This document shows, piece by piece, positions 51,971-64,000 of a DNA stretch of 64,000 bases. A program made the translations under genes and the position numbers. Numbering within the stretch: position 1 is the stretch's first letter; each line of letters starts with the position of its first letter. The stretch is from Polydactylus sextarius (Eukaryota; Chordata; Actinopteri; Polynemidae): positions 3,214,001-3,278,000 of the forward strand of contig CM028927.1 of the NCBI GenBank assembly GCA_016801845.1, given 5' to 3'. The notes under the pieces are model-generated. The model saw nothing but the letters and a program-made list of their open reading frames with translations, did not search any database and was not told the origin of the DNA.

Positions 51971-52700
51971 ATTACCTTCATGAGCTGTGTACCACAGCTA
52001 CTGCTGACCAGGATGGGGAGCAGGTCAAGTCACTGGATAAAAGAGCAATAACTTGCATTCCCTGAACACCTGCATGTACTTACATATCAACCCTGCCTTG
52101 CAGCTGCACTCAAACTCGGCAAAATCAAGTTTTAATGTGACCAGTGCTTCTACAAGAGCCAAATGAGTCTCCTGAGGTTCAAAATAAAGTGTGATTTGTA
52201 CAGATCCACCTGCCCAGAGAGACGAACGTGAGACCTGTTGCCAGAGGGCGACTCAGGAGTAATGGCTCAGGATGCAGAGGTAGCTGCTCATTTGTAAGAC
52301 ATACAGTGCAGCACTGGTCTGTCACCAATCTGCTGAAATGGCCATTGCTCAGCCTTGCCCCGGCTTGGACGACAGGCCTAATGGTCTTCTATCTAACTCT
52401 GAATGCCTTGAGCCCGCTGTGATCCCAGGACCCTCTTCACTAGCGTATTAAGGCTTGGCAGCAGTGATGCTGGTGTTAACAGCTATTCTGACTTGTTTGT
52501 GCCAGTTTCTACTTAATAGCATCCCATTTGGCCGACTCCTCCGATGTTGTTTTTGGTGTTTTATTTCGAGGCTCCATCTGTTTTTGCTGTTAATGTAAAA
52601 GTTTTGAGTAGGAAGAAATATTATATATACATTACCATAAACTAGTAAGAGTGCTAATTCTGGACCACTGCTCTCACTGTTCCTGCTGACAAACAAATAT

Positions 52701-52722
52701 CACCACCACCACCACCACCACC
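52701..52722. repeat. (CAC)n trinucleotide repeat
   Basis: Seven CAC/ACC units followed by C-rich sequence. Confidence 0.95.
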
Positions 52723-54012
52723 TCCCCGTCCCTCTTCCCCTCCGCCTGCAGCCAAGCAAGCGTTTCCGGGTGTGTAAGCATATCAGAGTTTTAATTGCCT
52801 CCTGTGTGAGGGCTGCTTGTTGTGCAGCGTCGTGCCCGCTTATCTGAGGATGAGAGGGGCTGAGTGGTGGAGCAGGGCCTGCGGTGAGGGCCTGCCTTTC
52901 AACGAGAGCCCTCTAGCTCCGGCAAGAAATGTCACCATCAGACACGTTCCACTGATTCCCCTCATTAAGACTCATCCTTCCCAGCCTCCTTTGCTTTTAG
53001 CGTGCACGTTCCTCTCAGTGCCCAAATGAGCTTCTCTGGCAGCGGGAGGGCAAGCCCATGTAATTAGAAAAGCCACATGCATTCTGCTGAACTCTTACTA
53101 ATGTGTGTGTGCACGCATGTGTATGCATAAGAAGCACGTGTATGTGGTTAGCTGAGGTTGTTTTCTGTTTTGATGTTTACTTAAAAAATGAATAAACTTA
53201 TAATGAATCTGTCAATGTCACACAGCCTAAAGCTGTAACAACTGTGGGAATGAATTATTTGCGTTCATCACTGCAATGGGGAATACGGCCAACGTGGGAC
53301 CGAGATTGCTCCAATTTCCACATAATAATAACTTGAATGTGAGAGAAAGCAGTTTTTAGAATGCTAATTGCTTATTAGGGGCGATAGCGCAGCACCGTTC
53401 AGCAAAGTCCCCGAGCAACGCGCTGCCACGCAGAGCAGCAATAACACCTAGAGACATGGATGGCGGTGCCCGAGATAACTTCAGCAAGCGTCTGTCACAG
53501 CTGACAAGTTTTTCGGGAGAAGAACAAAGAGGGGAAAATAAATAAATGTGCAAAGAACGAGAAGCACTCCTCCTTGAGAGGTAGGAGATGTAATTTGCCA
53601 AACAAGACCCGGGCCTGTCGTAAGATCCCGTGTCTGGAACGTGTTATCTACGTTTGGCTCGTACTCCTCCTCCCTCAACTTCAACAAATTCTCTGCTCTT
53701 TCTTCTGCCTGGCACAGAAAAAAAAACACAGATTCCCACATCGCTACTGTTCTAACAAATAAAAACCAGTCTGCTTCATGTGTTAACCACGTGCCATGCG
53801 TTCAGTTTTAAGTTGCTTAATTGCTTCAGTCTTAATTCATCTGCACTGTTTCATCAAAATTCCACATCAGCGAGCAACAGCATGTTTTTCTCATTGCTAA
53901 TTTTATATGACAGTGCAGATCAGTGTGTGTGTATGTGAGTAGAGGAGACAGCATAAACTCTCATTAAATTTTCTTTCAGTGATAGTCTTAGCACCGGTTC
54001 AGAGGTTTTCCC

Positions 54013-54048
<36 letters not shown>

Positions 54049-54049
54049 T
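54013..54049. repeat. (ATG)n trinucleotide repeat
   Basis: Twelve uninterrupted ATG units. Confidence 0.97.
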
Positions 54050-54373
54050 GTGGGTAAGAAAACCCAATAAAAGTAGTTTTTAGACTTTCACTGGACTAAA
54101 GAAAAGATAAAGCTGGTTATTCATGTTTTTTTACCATACTTTCTGACTTCTGTCTGAGGCTCTCAGCCCTCAGGCCCCTGGCTCCTTTTTAAGTAAAATA
54201 ACATACATATTCATAAGAGCCACAACAACTCATCACTGTGGGTTTTAGTAAATTTATCTTTACTTAAATGTTACACTTAAAGAGGATTTTGTCAGTCTGT
54301 GCAACAGTGTGACTCCCTGATGTTTCAGTAGTTTCTGGACAACAACGGAATAGTATATGTCTAGACTATGGAT

Positions 54374-54410
54374 ACACACACACACACACACACGTACACG
54401 CACGCACACA
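54374..54410. repeat. (AC)n microsatellite, interrupted
   Basis: About ten AC units, then GTACACGCACGCACACA. Confidence 0.95.
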
Positions 54411-54678
54411 GTACTTAGTGAGATAAATCGTCAGGAGGTTTTTGGTAATTCAGTAGGATTTGCTTCCAATATAAATATAACAAATAAAGTATTACCTGCT
54501 TTATCCTTTAAATATATTGAATATTGAATCAGCACTTTCAGTAGCTTTACCTGATATAACCTTCATCTTATTTTACTTTTTCTTACATTTCGCATTTTAC
54601 TACGTTTTTTAATAAAGTTATGAGTTTGGCCTTTCTGTGTGGATGCTCTAAGATTGGCTGCATATTCAGCCTCCCCTC

Positions 54679-54870
54679 ACAGTCCAAACACACGCAGGTT
54701 CAGTTAATCTGTGATTCAAAAAATTACCGAGGTGTGAATGTGAGAGTAAATGGTTGTTTGTCTCTATATGTCAGACCTGTGATAGACTAGAGATCCAGTC
54801 AGGGTGCAACCTGCCCATTCTCACCTGGGATTGGCTCCAAGCCCGACGAAGGATACGTGATACAGCTGAT
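54679..54870 (+). mobile_element. Non-LTR element-like tail (AGTCCAAACACACGCAGGTT type)
   Basis: CAGTCCAAACACACGCAGGT, GGTGTGAATGTGAGAGTAAA, TGTTTGTCTCTATATGTCAG, CTGTGATAGACTAGAGATCC and GGATTGGCTCCAAGCCCGAC occur in the order of a common fish repeat (AGTCCAAAGACATGCAGGTT, TGTGAATGTGAGTGTGAATGG, CCCTGCGATAGACTGGCGACC, GGGATAGGCTCCAGCCC). I believe it is a LINE-associated 3' region; exact family not assigned. Confidence 0.65.
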
Positions 54871-55627
54871 GGATGATTTGACTGATTTGACAGTTTACAA
54901 TAGGAGCAGATAGGAAAACATAAGGTGGTATATGGAGGATCCAAATCCAGGGAAACAGGGAAAGTGTAATTATACGATAAAGCCACCACCTTCCCTCCAA
55001 ACAAAACATATTTTCTATTTTAGCCATAGTGACATGTTTATATCAGTCTGAACATTAATAAATGAGGCATCAAACAAACAACATTCACTTTCACTGTATT
55101 AAAATGTGGAACATTAAAACTATTTGCCTGCCACTAGAGGTAAAATGTTCTTTTTACTTAACTGAAATATCCTTCTAAGAGATGGATGCATTCTGCAACC
55201 AGTCAGTATCTCCATCCCTCAGTGTCCATGGAAGGTGTTAATTGAATCCTATTAGCGGTGTTTGTGTAGGATCAAAGTTAGAAAGTAGTGGGAAGAGCAT
55301 AACTCTTCTGCACAAAGTGGTTGTGAAGCAGACAGGAGGAGGAGGGAGGGAGATAAATGAGAGGAGGTGTAGACCAGTCCTGAAGTGCCTGTGAGAGAGC
55401 CCAGGTGAGACCGTCCGACCCAGATCATGTCTGCAAGCGAACAGCACGAACAGCGTGAACCCTGACTGAGAGCCGGCGCAGCAGGCACGTCATAAATACG
55501 ATGTGATGGAGAGGGTGAGGAAAACATGAGCCTCTTACGAAGCATTTATCCTGGAGAGGGGGGAAATAAATTAGAAGGGGGCGAGACAGAAAGTGTGGGC
55601 AGGGTGAAGAGCCCTCAAACTGAAGAA

Positions 55628-55648
55628 GGAGAGAGAGAGAGAGAGAAA
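55628..55648. repeat. (GA)n microsatellite
   Basis: About nine GA units within a purine-rich strand. Confidence 0.9.
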
Positions 55649-56502
55649 GAGGCAAGCTAAAGAGGGGCGGGGATAATGAGAACAAATCACAGTGAGTGCA
55701 GAGCGTGTAGAACAAGACGACTGTGTTTTTTTTTCTTCTGTCTTCAAAAGCTGTACAGTATAAAACACCACTAGCTAATCAAAGAAGTCAGAGTTTCTAT
55801 TGATCACACTGTTTCACTGCAGTTCTCTGACAGGCTTAAATCATCTATATACAGATTTAACAAGGACACTCATTTGCAATTACTCTTACAAGGATAACAG
55901 TGATTACACAGCTCAGGGCCAAGCAGGGGCTGAGTCTCACAGACATAAATCTAGTATGGACGGCTGCCAGTCTCAGAGGTTGACTTTCAGTGAAAACGCT
56001 GCTGCACCTCGATTATAAAGATGCTCTCAGACCTCGTCTGTCAAAGAAAAGGTTGCCTCCTCACCCACACCCCGACCTCCTCCTCCTCCTCAATTTCAGT
56101 CAAGTGATACCTCTTCTTCTACATGTGAGATTCTTGTCTCTAATCTTAAGATACTTATTCAAAAAAATCCGACTCACACTTGAGAGGCTGAAACCTGACC
56201 AAACATCTCATCCTGCGCTGATAAGGTGGCTCTACCTGTGTTAGGCTCATTTCCCATTGCATTAAAGCAAATTCCTCAGGCAAACCATCTAATATTGTGT
56301 AACCAGCAGCAGCGGCGGCGCCACTCTGCCAGCGCTCCTTTAATCAGAGCCTCTCAGATACAGCGGCTCTGCTGGGACCCAGGATCCGAGGATGTTCGGC
56401 CGCTTCTCTTGTTTGGTTTGAGATAAAGCTCCACTGTAGTGTGATTTGCATTTGTGCGTGTGCAGGCAATGCATCAGGCCTGACAAGTTTACTTATGTAC
56501 AG

Positions 56503-56571
56503 GGGAGGAATAGGGGGAGGAGCGGGGGCAGGGAGGGAGGGACGGAGGGAGAGAGGGAGGGAGGGAAGGGT
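56503..56571 (+). other. G-rich purine tract with two G-quadruplex motifs
   Basis: G-runs at 56524-56528, 56531-56533, 56535-56537 and 56539-56541 (loops 2, 1 and 1 nt), and again at 56555-56557, 56559-56561, 56563-56565 and 56568-56570. Both satisfy the four-run G3 rule with very short loops. The G strand is the non-template strand for plus transcription and the template strand for the minus-strand gene. Confidence 0.8.
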
Positions 56572-57106
56572 GAGGCTGTGCGGCTCATCAATACCGAGCC
56601 GGCAGAAGCATCATCCAAACACCACTTCTTCTCAGACCATTAATAACAGCCACTGCATTTTCAGGAGCCTCGGCGCAGAGAAGGACAGGAAGCAGCAGAA
56701 AACAGGGAGCAGGATGATAGAGGAATAGACAGAAGAGAAGAGTCTGACCAATGTAGATTTCTGACAATTTGCAATTTGTGTTGTGAACAAATGTCATAGA
56801 GAGCCAATATCTATACATCACAACCTCTTCAGGCCACAGACATATTTGTGACCTGAAACTGCATCGAGATCATCATCATACTAACTGGAAGTGAAGTCCC
56901 AACAGCAGAGGGCAGATAAACGCCAGAGGCCAGATGTATGAATGATGCATATGTTCAGTATACATCATATCAATTTACCCTGATGTTTTCTTGTCCACAA
57001 ACAAAAACGTGTTTACATTCAGTTTTACCTGTAAACACACATTCCTAAGGCCATAACAAACATTATGTCATCATGCATTATTTAAGTCTGCATGTTCTTC
57101 CCAGTG

Positions 57107-57123
57107 TTTTTTTTTTTTTTTTT
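57107..57123. repeat. Poly-T tract (T17)
   Basis: Seventeen T residues. Confidence 0.95.
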
Positions 57124-57224
57124 GGTTCACTTATCACTATGTGTCTCTGTGCATCATTACCACCAACCTACACACATGCAATGGTGGCATCAGCAGCAAG
57201 GCAGCAGTTGCACCAAACCACTGA

Positions 57225-57540
57225 GGTAAAGAGGGAGCTGAGCTGGAACTAAAGCTGTTGATTTACCAGTTGATCTACGTTCTGACCTTCACCTACGCTC
57301 ATGAGCGTTGGGTAGTGACCAAAAGAAACAGATTACAAAACCAAGCTGTTGAAATAAGTTTCCTCAGCAGGATGTCTGGGCTCAGATATAAGGGTGAAGC
57401 TGGGAGTATATCACCTAATGTAGGAACACCTCAGGCTCCTCCAGGGGGGGCTGGAGAGCACTGCAATGGAGAGGGACACCTGGACCACAGTTACCTGACT
57501 GGGTAAGCAGGATGGGTGAATGGATTTTGGAAAAAACAAA
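57225..57540 (+). mobile_element. LINE relic, second copy of the 22195 family
   Basis: Plus strand reads LIYQLIYVLTFTYAHERWVV then TKRNRLQNQAVEISFLSRMS, the same tail region of non-LTR ORF2 as at 22195-22550 (FVPTLSYGHELWVVTERKR...FEMSFL). Downstream DNA (CACCTCAGGCTCCTCCAGGG, GGCTGGAGAGCACTGCAATG) fits the element's 3' end, finishing in a GGATGGGTGAATGG tail near 57508-57521. Internal deletions and stops make it inactive. Confidence 0.75.
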
Positions 57541-59003
57541 TGACCTCATCTCACAGCACAATTAATACAACTGCTGAGCCCACTGTCTAAGAGAAAATGT
57601 ACATTTGTGATAAAAGGAAACCTGAGAACTCCGGAGGAGGATTATCTTTTTCCTCACAAAAACAGCAAAACAAAATAAATACAAAAGCTTAACATGAACT
57701 AAATCGCTGTTTGTCTTCCTCATGTTTGACAATCTTGATTAACCTGCCATGTGGTGGATTATGGTTCATTTCATGGCTGTATATTGCCACAAAAGTGTGT
57801 GAGGAAAATCTGACTGAGTCTGCTCCACCTGGTGGGCTGCTTGCAGCGTTTTGTGCCAAAACCAAATGTCTTTGTTTTGTGTTAAAATAAGTACTTCCTT
57901 AGGATTTAAGGATGTTGTAGTCATGGTTACAATGATAAGAAATGTGTTTAAAGTGGTGGAGTGTTCACGGTTGAAGGAAATAACATTAACCAAGGTTTTT
58001 CACATGGGGAAAAAAACGGCCGTCTCCCATGTTACCGCCTGGTGTTTATCGACCGGTCCATGCCTTCTCCTCTTTGTAACACAGACTTTGTCTCCACATA
58101 CTGTTTCACCCGATTTCCTCCTCTGCTCCTGTCATAATTACTAACAGTAAAATGTAAGTATGGGTCATAATAAGCTGCTTGCACAGACAACCTCAGGGCT
58201 TCTTTTTTTACAGGACAGCCTCAAGTAAAGGCAAATTCCTGACCTTGAGCCCACACACAGTTTTACTATTGAACCTATAAAGTTTCATGCGTTTGGCTGC
58301 AGATGCAGTATCAGTATCTCAGAGCACTGATACACGGGTCTATAACCAAATTAAAACTCAATCACAGGTCTGACACAACAATCACTAAATGGCAGAATGC
58401 AGCGGTTGATTTTATGCCAGCTGTGATAGCCTGCGTGAGTAAACACTCTGCGTATGTGGGGACAGATCGATCAAAATGTACTTGGAGCAGCTACAGCTGC
58501 AATCATTTATCATCATTTATCATTATACAGGGATTTGACTGCGGATATTCAGCATGTTATGACTGATGGGCTGAGCCACTGTGCTCTTGTGACCTTTACA
58601 ATATAGTAAATGTAGAGTAAATGCTCTGGTAATGGCTCCACTGCTGTGCAACCTGAGATGAACCTAGATATAAGTCTCCACTAAATGAGGATGAACTATA
58701 TATCCAGTAGGCTGCAGTCATGCTCCTCATGAACATCCATTCCTATATCCCCCCTCCTCTCTCAGCTTCCTCCCACCATCTCAGTCCATCCCACCATATT
58801 CCGATTCAGCAGACTGGGCAGAAGCCACGATGAACACACAAGGCGGTGAATGGCAAAAATCTAATTTCCCTCTAACTGCATGCTGCACTTTTCCCTGCTC
58901 GACTTGGGAGTGGATGGCAAGATTGGCACCGCGGGGCATATGCTGTTGTGTGAAATTGTTTCATTTCTAGCCCGCAATGGTTTCAGTCCCTAACTGCGAC
59001 TCA

Positions 59004-59032
59004 GTGGGGGTGGGGGGGTCGCGGTGGCCGGG
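59004..59032 (+). other. Short G-rich tract
   Basis: G5-T-G7, then GCGGTGGCCGGGG. Locally GC- and CpG-rich compared with its surroundings, but too short to be a CpG island. Confidence 0.6.
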
Positions 59033-60580
59033 GCCGACCAAGACCTGTGAATTCTGAAGCCGTAACGCTATTTAACATCGTTCAGTATCTCGAAAAGGGT
59101 AATAGATGGGTTTTTACTGCCTCACAGCACAAAGTCACCACAAACCGTCTACTCGCAGAGGTTGACAGGGTTGTAGCGAAATGAGTTGCACCATAGAAAT
59201 GGATAAGACTTTTCCACAGTTGCTGTTAGAGGTTTATAAAGGTCAGTGATTACCTAATGTGCTCTAGCCACTGCTATGACCACTTCCCTGTCCTTTCCTG
59301 CCAAAATAAGACAAGAAAAAACAGTTTCTACAGTTTTATTCCTAAGTAACAGTCTAATCTGAGATTAAAGAAGTGACTGCATCATGTCACAGCAACCAAG
59401 ACAGAATACAGTAGATAGATAAATACCAGCTGAGCACAGAACCGGAAAAGGTTCTGGCTACGAGATATAGTTCACCTTTTGTCAGAAGGGAGATGGTGTA
59501 TAAATTCTCTGCTCGGTTTAAAAAAGTCACAAAGAAACCCACTGCAAACAGAGCAGATACTTTTCATTAGGGCGGGCTTTCTCCTGTCATTTCTCATTTA
59601 ATCTTTCTATTTCCCCCACCTCCACAGAGACATCAGTTACACAGCTCCATCTCCCCACGATCAGGAAAAAAAAAAGGGAACTGCTTTACCAGTTAATGCT
59701 ATTGTTAGAGATGTCATGAGGAGAGGGGGGTGCATGAATAGAGGTTGATGAATAAAAACAGACCTTGTCCGATGACACTCACATCACACTAATTAAGAAG
59801 ACGGAGGACTTTGTTTTTTTTTTCATTTAATACCTGCATTAAAGCACTGGGCCACTTCTCTGATGGAGAAAGGAAGAAAAATGACAGATACACTCAACTA
59901 CAGTTATATATGAAAATTTAATCATGAGCACTAGAAGAGACACTTTTCCCCTGCATGTGGAAAGCCATTTTAAGTGGTTATGTCAAGTCTTTTTTGTCCC
60001 CTGCAACAGAGGAATATTCATTTTCAGCGCTGACCTAAATGCATTAGTTGAAAGCTTTATGTCTCTGTTTAGCGGTGATGTATTCATATTGGAAATTTTC
60101 ACCATCCCCGCGCTTGAATCCCTCATCACCGTCATCAAGTAGAAGCTACATGTAAATGAACGATCTTTAAAAATGTGCTGATACCTTTCAACACATCTGA
60201 TCTTAAAGATTTCAAATACACAAGTCACAACAGCCTCAATCCATCTGCAGTTATGGTAATAGACAGCATAGATTTACACAACATGCATGATTACGTGATG
60301 TCATGGCAACCAACTGCCCAGTGGCTCTGACGCTGATTTCCATACGGTCAAATGGTTAAAATAAATAAAAGCATCAAATGGCTTGAAGCAGATTGAACTT
60401 AGTCATGTGAGACTGCAAATGAGGAAACGACTAAGCTTCAGCCAGAAAGATTGCGATGGTTATTTATTGTCAGCTTTCTTCTTAATGCCGCCTGCAGAAT
60501 ATGTTACACACGCTCAGCTCTGGTTTTGTCCCTGCAGGTGGTCGACCACAAGAACGGAACACTCTGGAAGTCGTTGGTAA

Positions 60581-60641
60581 TTTTTTTTTTTTTTTTCATT
60601 ATTTATTTTTACTTGCTGTACATAAAAAAAAAAAAAAAAAA
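60581..60641. repeat. Poly-T followed by poly-A, able to fold back
   Basis: T16 at 60581-60596, a 27-nt AT-rich spacer, then A18 at 60624-60641. Confidence 0.9.
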
Positions 60642-61940
60642 TCAACCCAGGGAGCGAACGTGCAGAGAAAGCTAAAAGGATGAGATGCAGAGTTTCAGAT
60701 GACAACACTCCCTCCCTTCCCTCCTTTATCCTCAGAGCTCCACAGGCCCCAACACCCCTGCTGCAGCTCGTCCCCTGAGAGCTACACAGGCAGCTGCAGG
60801 GCCTGACCTCTATTACTGAGACAGGACCCTGACCGAACAGCCTCCACTGCCATCCCAGTCCCAACAGACACATGGATAGACAATATACCTTCACATATTT
60901 CCCCTGTTTGTAGAGGGAAAGTGCAGTTCTGCAAGACTAAGTAAACTCCTTAAACTTTCTAAGAATAATGAATCAGCATTTCAGTATTTTATAAATATGA
61001 ACCATGTACAGATCAAAGCTGGAGAAAGAATTTTGACTTCGCGTTCAAAATAGCAATTGTGCTTTGAAAGTGTCACTCAAAGTATGTATGAAACAAAACA
61101 TACTTAAAGTATCAAAAGTAAAAGTACAAATGCATTATTGTGTAATTACTGATACTTTTACTGTATTATATTATACCTAAATATAAATAATAAAACCCAA
61201 ATATATAATGTATTGTTATAAAAATAGACCTTGTTTTGGCCTTTATTTTGAAAGATACTAAACCAGGTGAGCTATGTGAACGTCCTGAACCATCACATGT
61301 TTAAAAAAGAAACTAAAAATAAATCATTATCACAGTATTAGACCATTTTCTGTCAATCGTCAGGTTAATGAAATTGAATTTTTTCACAATGTGCATAATA
61401 ACATATAGAATAACAATGTATCAAACAATATTCAGTTAAAATATATACATTCTTGATAAAGATACATGTAATGTGTTTACTAATGAAAATATAACATGTA
61501 TGTTTCATGCTTGTTGCATCGAGACTAAAGAGCCACGGCATCTCCTCCACCTGCTGCTGTTACTGGGTCAAATACAATGAGCACACGAGGAAATAAAGGA
61601 CAACTATCGAGAGTAAAACAAACACAGTGCCCAAACATGAACCATTACTGCACAGAGCACACTTGCACGTGTGCGCTCCAACAATATGCTAAACTCATAA
61701 AACAGGGCACCGTAACCACAGCGATGAGAGGCCACCCCTCCCTCTCTGAAAGAGATCAGCGTTCCTCAGAGAGTCCCAGTGTCTTTGCTTTGACTTAATT
61801 ACAGCTCACACCTCCCCTCTCACCCAGCCGAGGAGAGAAAAGAGGGCTTTGATTCAGATGCCCTGTGGAACACTTGATCCTTTTCCTTCCAGTGGCATCA
61901 TTTACTCCCCTTTCTAAGCTCTTTTGTCTCGAGCTCTTAC

Positions 61941-61959
61941 TTTTTTTTTTTTTTTTTTT
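61941..61959. repeat. Poly-T tract (T19)
   Basis: Nineteen T residues. Confidence 0.95.
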
Positions 61960-62070
61960 ACATTTCACCCCCCATCTTTTCCCAGCGAGCAAGTGCTGCG
62001 CTGAGGACTTATCAAGCACCTTTCTAGTGGCAGCACAAGGTTGAAAGATTCAGCTGAAGTTGTAAAAACT

Positions 62071-62090
62071 CAAGCGCACACAAGCGCACA
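62071..62090. repeat. Tandem 10-bp duplication
   Basis: CAAGCGCACA twice without mismatch. Confidence 0.9.
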
Positions 62091-63427
62091 AGGAGGTATA
62101 GTATTCAGTAACAAGAGGCTTTACATCACATTATAAGCAGCTCTTCCTTTAGCACCATATACATTTAAATGAGCCCTTGTAATAAGAGGCTTAGCTATGG
62201 GAGTTCTGTCTATTATTATGATAAAGAAACTCCACCAAATGTCCAAAATGCGGACATAATTACTCTTTAGTCTTTTAGCAGAATTTTGTTAGGTGCTTAA
62301 TTCCAGCAGACGGAGATGAGTAACCTACATCTCTGAGAGGAAAAGAAGGAAGGACGGAAAGAGAAAGGTGCCGCATAAAACATGAAGTTTAAAGCCTGTG
62401 TGAATACACCAACATCGGTAACTGCTGCATGTAAGTCAGACTTTATCATTTCTGCTATAAAGTAATTAAATATGCTATTGTTTAAATATTAGACTTTGGC
62501 ATGAAAATAATAGTAATGCTTTAGGATGTTAAACACTAGATTTTATTTTCAAATATGTAACTCGAATAATTTCCATGAATATTAATCACATGATATAATG
62601 TAAGATTAATAAAATACTTCTGTACTTAAGTATGAATTTAAATGAAAGACTTTTACTTCACTATTATCACTAACTACTTACTAGTAAGTGATCTTAATGT
62701 AAATGCAGGGAAACAGTAGCACAAGTAGAAATAAATGATTAAAATTACAACACGTCACATCCACATCAGGAAAACCTTTGAGTGATGTGGACTGAGATAC
62801 GGCGTAAAGTAATGATTATGAATTATGCAATATAAATAATAATATGTATAAGGTCATTAATTATAGATGTTGCGTCATTCCTAATGTATTTAGGTCATCA
62901 CCAAAACAAGAAGGAGGCTGCACCAGCAACTGCGACTTACAACTGGAGAATAACATGAAGAGGTCATAGGTCAATGATATACGACAGAACAGTGAAGGTC
63001 GGGCTGGACTGAATACCCAACAGGCAGTGAGTACTGAGAGGCGCTATGTACTGAGAGAAAGAAGGACACGAGAAAGCCAACGGTTCCTCTGCTATGTATT
63101 CAGGACAACATACCCTAACTGACAGATAATACTACGACAGCCTGACGTCACTGGTCTGATGATTCAGTCTCCTCGTGTAATGTGTTAGTCTAACAGGAAG
63201 TAACAATATGCCAAATATGACAATAGCTCATCAGACTGATACACTGTCTGCTCACACATCACCTCCTGTTCTGACAGAGATGATCATTATACCAGTGACA
63301 CTGCTTTGTAAAAACCAGACTTTTACATTGAACATATATCCAACATTAGCAGTGTCATTGTTTTTAAAAGAAATGATAGCAAAACACAAATGAATACTGG
63401 CATTGTTCTCCACTGCTGAAAACATGT

Positions 63428-63531
63428 CTTGGTGTATTTTAAAGGAATAAAGTTTATTTTCTGCTAAAGTGGTAAGTAAATGCCAATGTTGGTTGTGTAG
63501 CAGTAGCAAAAACTTACCTGTAGTCTCTTTA
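63428..63531. repeat. Unclassified repeat, copy 2 (pairs with 51851-51970)
   Basis: Collinear with 51851-51970 through at least six short blocks; see that entry. Same orientation. Confidence 0.55.
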
Positions 63532-64000
63532 AAGCCTCTTTAAATAACTACCAACACGCATTCAAAAATAAGCATTTTGCAACATAGAAATAAAGTTTTG
63601 TTTCATCTATAGGCTGCTTGAGATGCTCAAGTTTGGTTATGTACCAACAGTAAATACATGTGACACTTTTAATTACATAAAACTATTCAACAAAGGTATA
63701 ACTAAGATCCTTTTCATCCAGTTCACCAATCCTGGCGCTACCTTAAAGCCTGTATAAATAAGCCACTATAAATACACCACAAAAAAATAATAAAAAGCAG
63801 GCTAGAATGTTACTGTTTTGCATCCACCATGTTAACATTTTGAGAGAAACACTTTTCAATTCATGTTTTTGGCTGCAACAGAAAATGAAAACACCCATCA
63901 GCAACACTCAAGACCTTTTTCCCATAGAAATGCATGCAGTCGCCATGAATTCATAGTGCTCTGAAAGTGAAATGGAAAAAATTATTATGTGTATCACGTT

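Larger units (their letters stand above)
50377..64000 (-). other. 3' part of intron 1 of the PTPRU-like gene
   Basis: Ends at the acceptor TTCTTGTAG next to 50376. I searched the minus strand up to 64000 for a short GC-rich exon with a signal peptide ending in a phase-1 donor and found none, so exon 1 and the promoter probably lie beyond the window. Named contents: hAT-like fragment (50970), paired unknown repeat (51851 and 63428), CAC and ATG triplet repeats, a retroelement-like tail (54679), G-rich tracts (56524-56570, 59004-59032), a LINE relic (57225) and several poly-A/T runs. Stretches such as 57600-58900 and 62100-63100 show nothing recognisable. Confidence 0.75.

Noticed and set aside
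56588..56821. Hydrophobic minus-strand frame (LLFCLFL...CFLLLPVLLC) as exon 1 signal peptide
   Set aside because: No phase-1 donor follows at a suitable position, and the frame's start is not in a plausible first-exon context.
60514..60894. 126-codon minus-strand frame
   Set aside because: Includes the poly-A/T pair at 60581-60641 and shows no domain; could not be tied to the phosphatase gene.

Overview
The window is a piece of a vertebrate, very probably teleost fish, nuclear genome. It is low in gene density, has spliced exons with GT-AG borders and long introns, many dinucleotide microsatellites and poly-A/T runs, and scattered decayed transposable elements whose sequences resemble families common in ray-finned fish. 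I see no bacterial features, CRISPR array, rRNA or tRNA gene.

The only protein-coding gene I can support lies on the minus strand and spans the whole window: a receptor-type protein tyrosine phosphatase of the R2B (MAM-Ig-FNIII) group, best matched to PTPRU. Three consecutive coding exons are visible: exon 2 (50376-50248), exon 3 (13217-12946) and exon 4 (192-111). Their phases join correctly (1 to 1, 1 to 0, 0 to 1). Together they encode the complete extracellular MAM domain, including its four expected cysteines. Exon 1 (signal peptide, promoter) must lie beyond position 64000, and the Ig, fibronectin, transmembrane and phosphatase exons lie before position 1 (the gene runs right to left).

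Layout: 1-110 is the start of intron 4; 111-192 exon 4; 193-12945 intron 3 (about 12.8 kb); 12946-13217 exon 3; 13218-50247 intron 2 (about 37 kb); 50248-50376 exon 2; 50377-64000 part of intron 1. The introns hold relics of at least two LINE groups (22195-22550, 33629-33720, 35640-35830, 57225-57540, and possibly 54679-54870), a gutted Tc1/mariner element (44552-44925) still carrying recognisable minus-strand transposase motifs, hAT-like non-autonomous fragments (17933-18400, 50970-51190), and a dispersed family that carries nuclear-receptor DR1-like motifs (3080-3330, 47195-47420, 49435-49640). There are also perfect or near-perfect hairpins, G-quadruplex-prone tracts and one long compound microsatellite.

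No new biological system is evident. The most interesting non-coding signal is a CpG-containing cluster of six MYB-type YAACKG motifs in 149 bp at 24938-25086 within intron 2. Most other open reading frames in the window are chance frames in introns or run through simple repeats.
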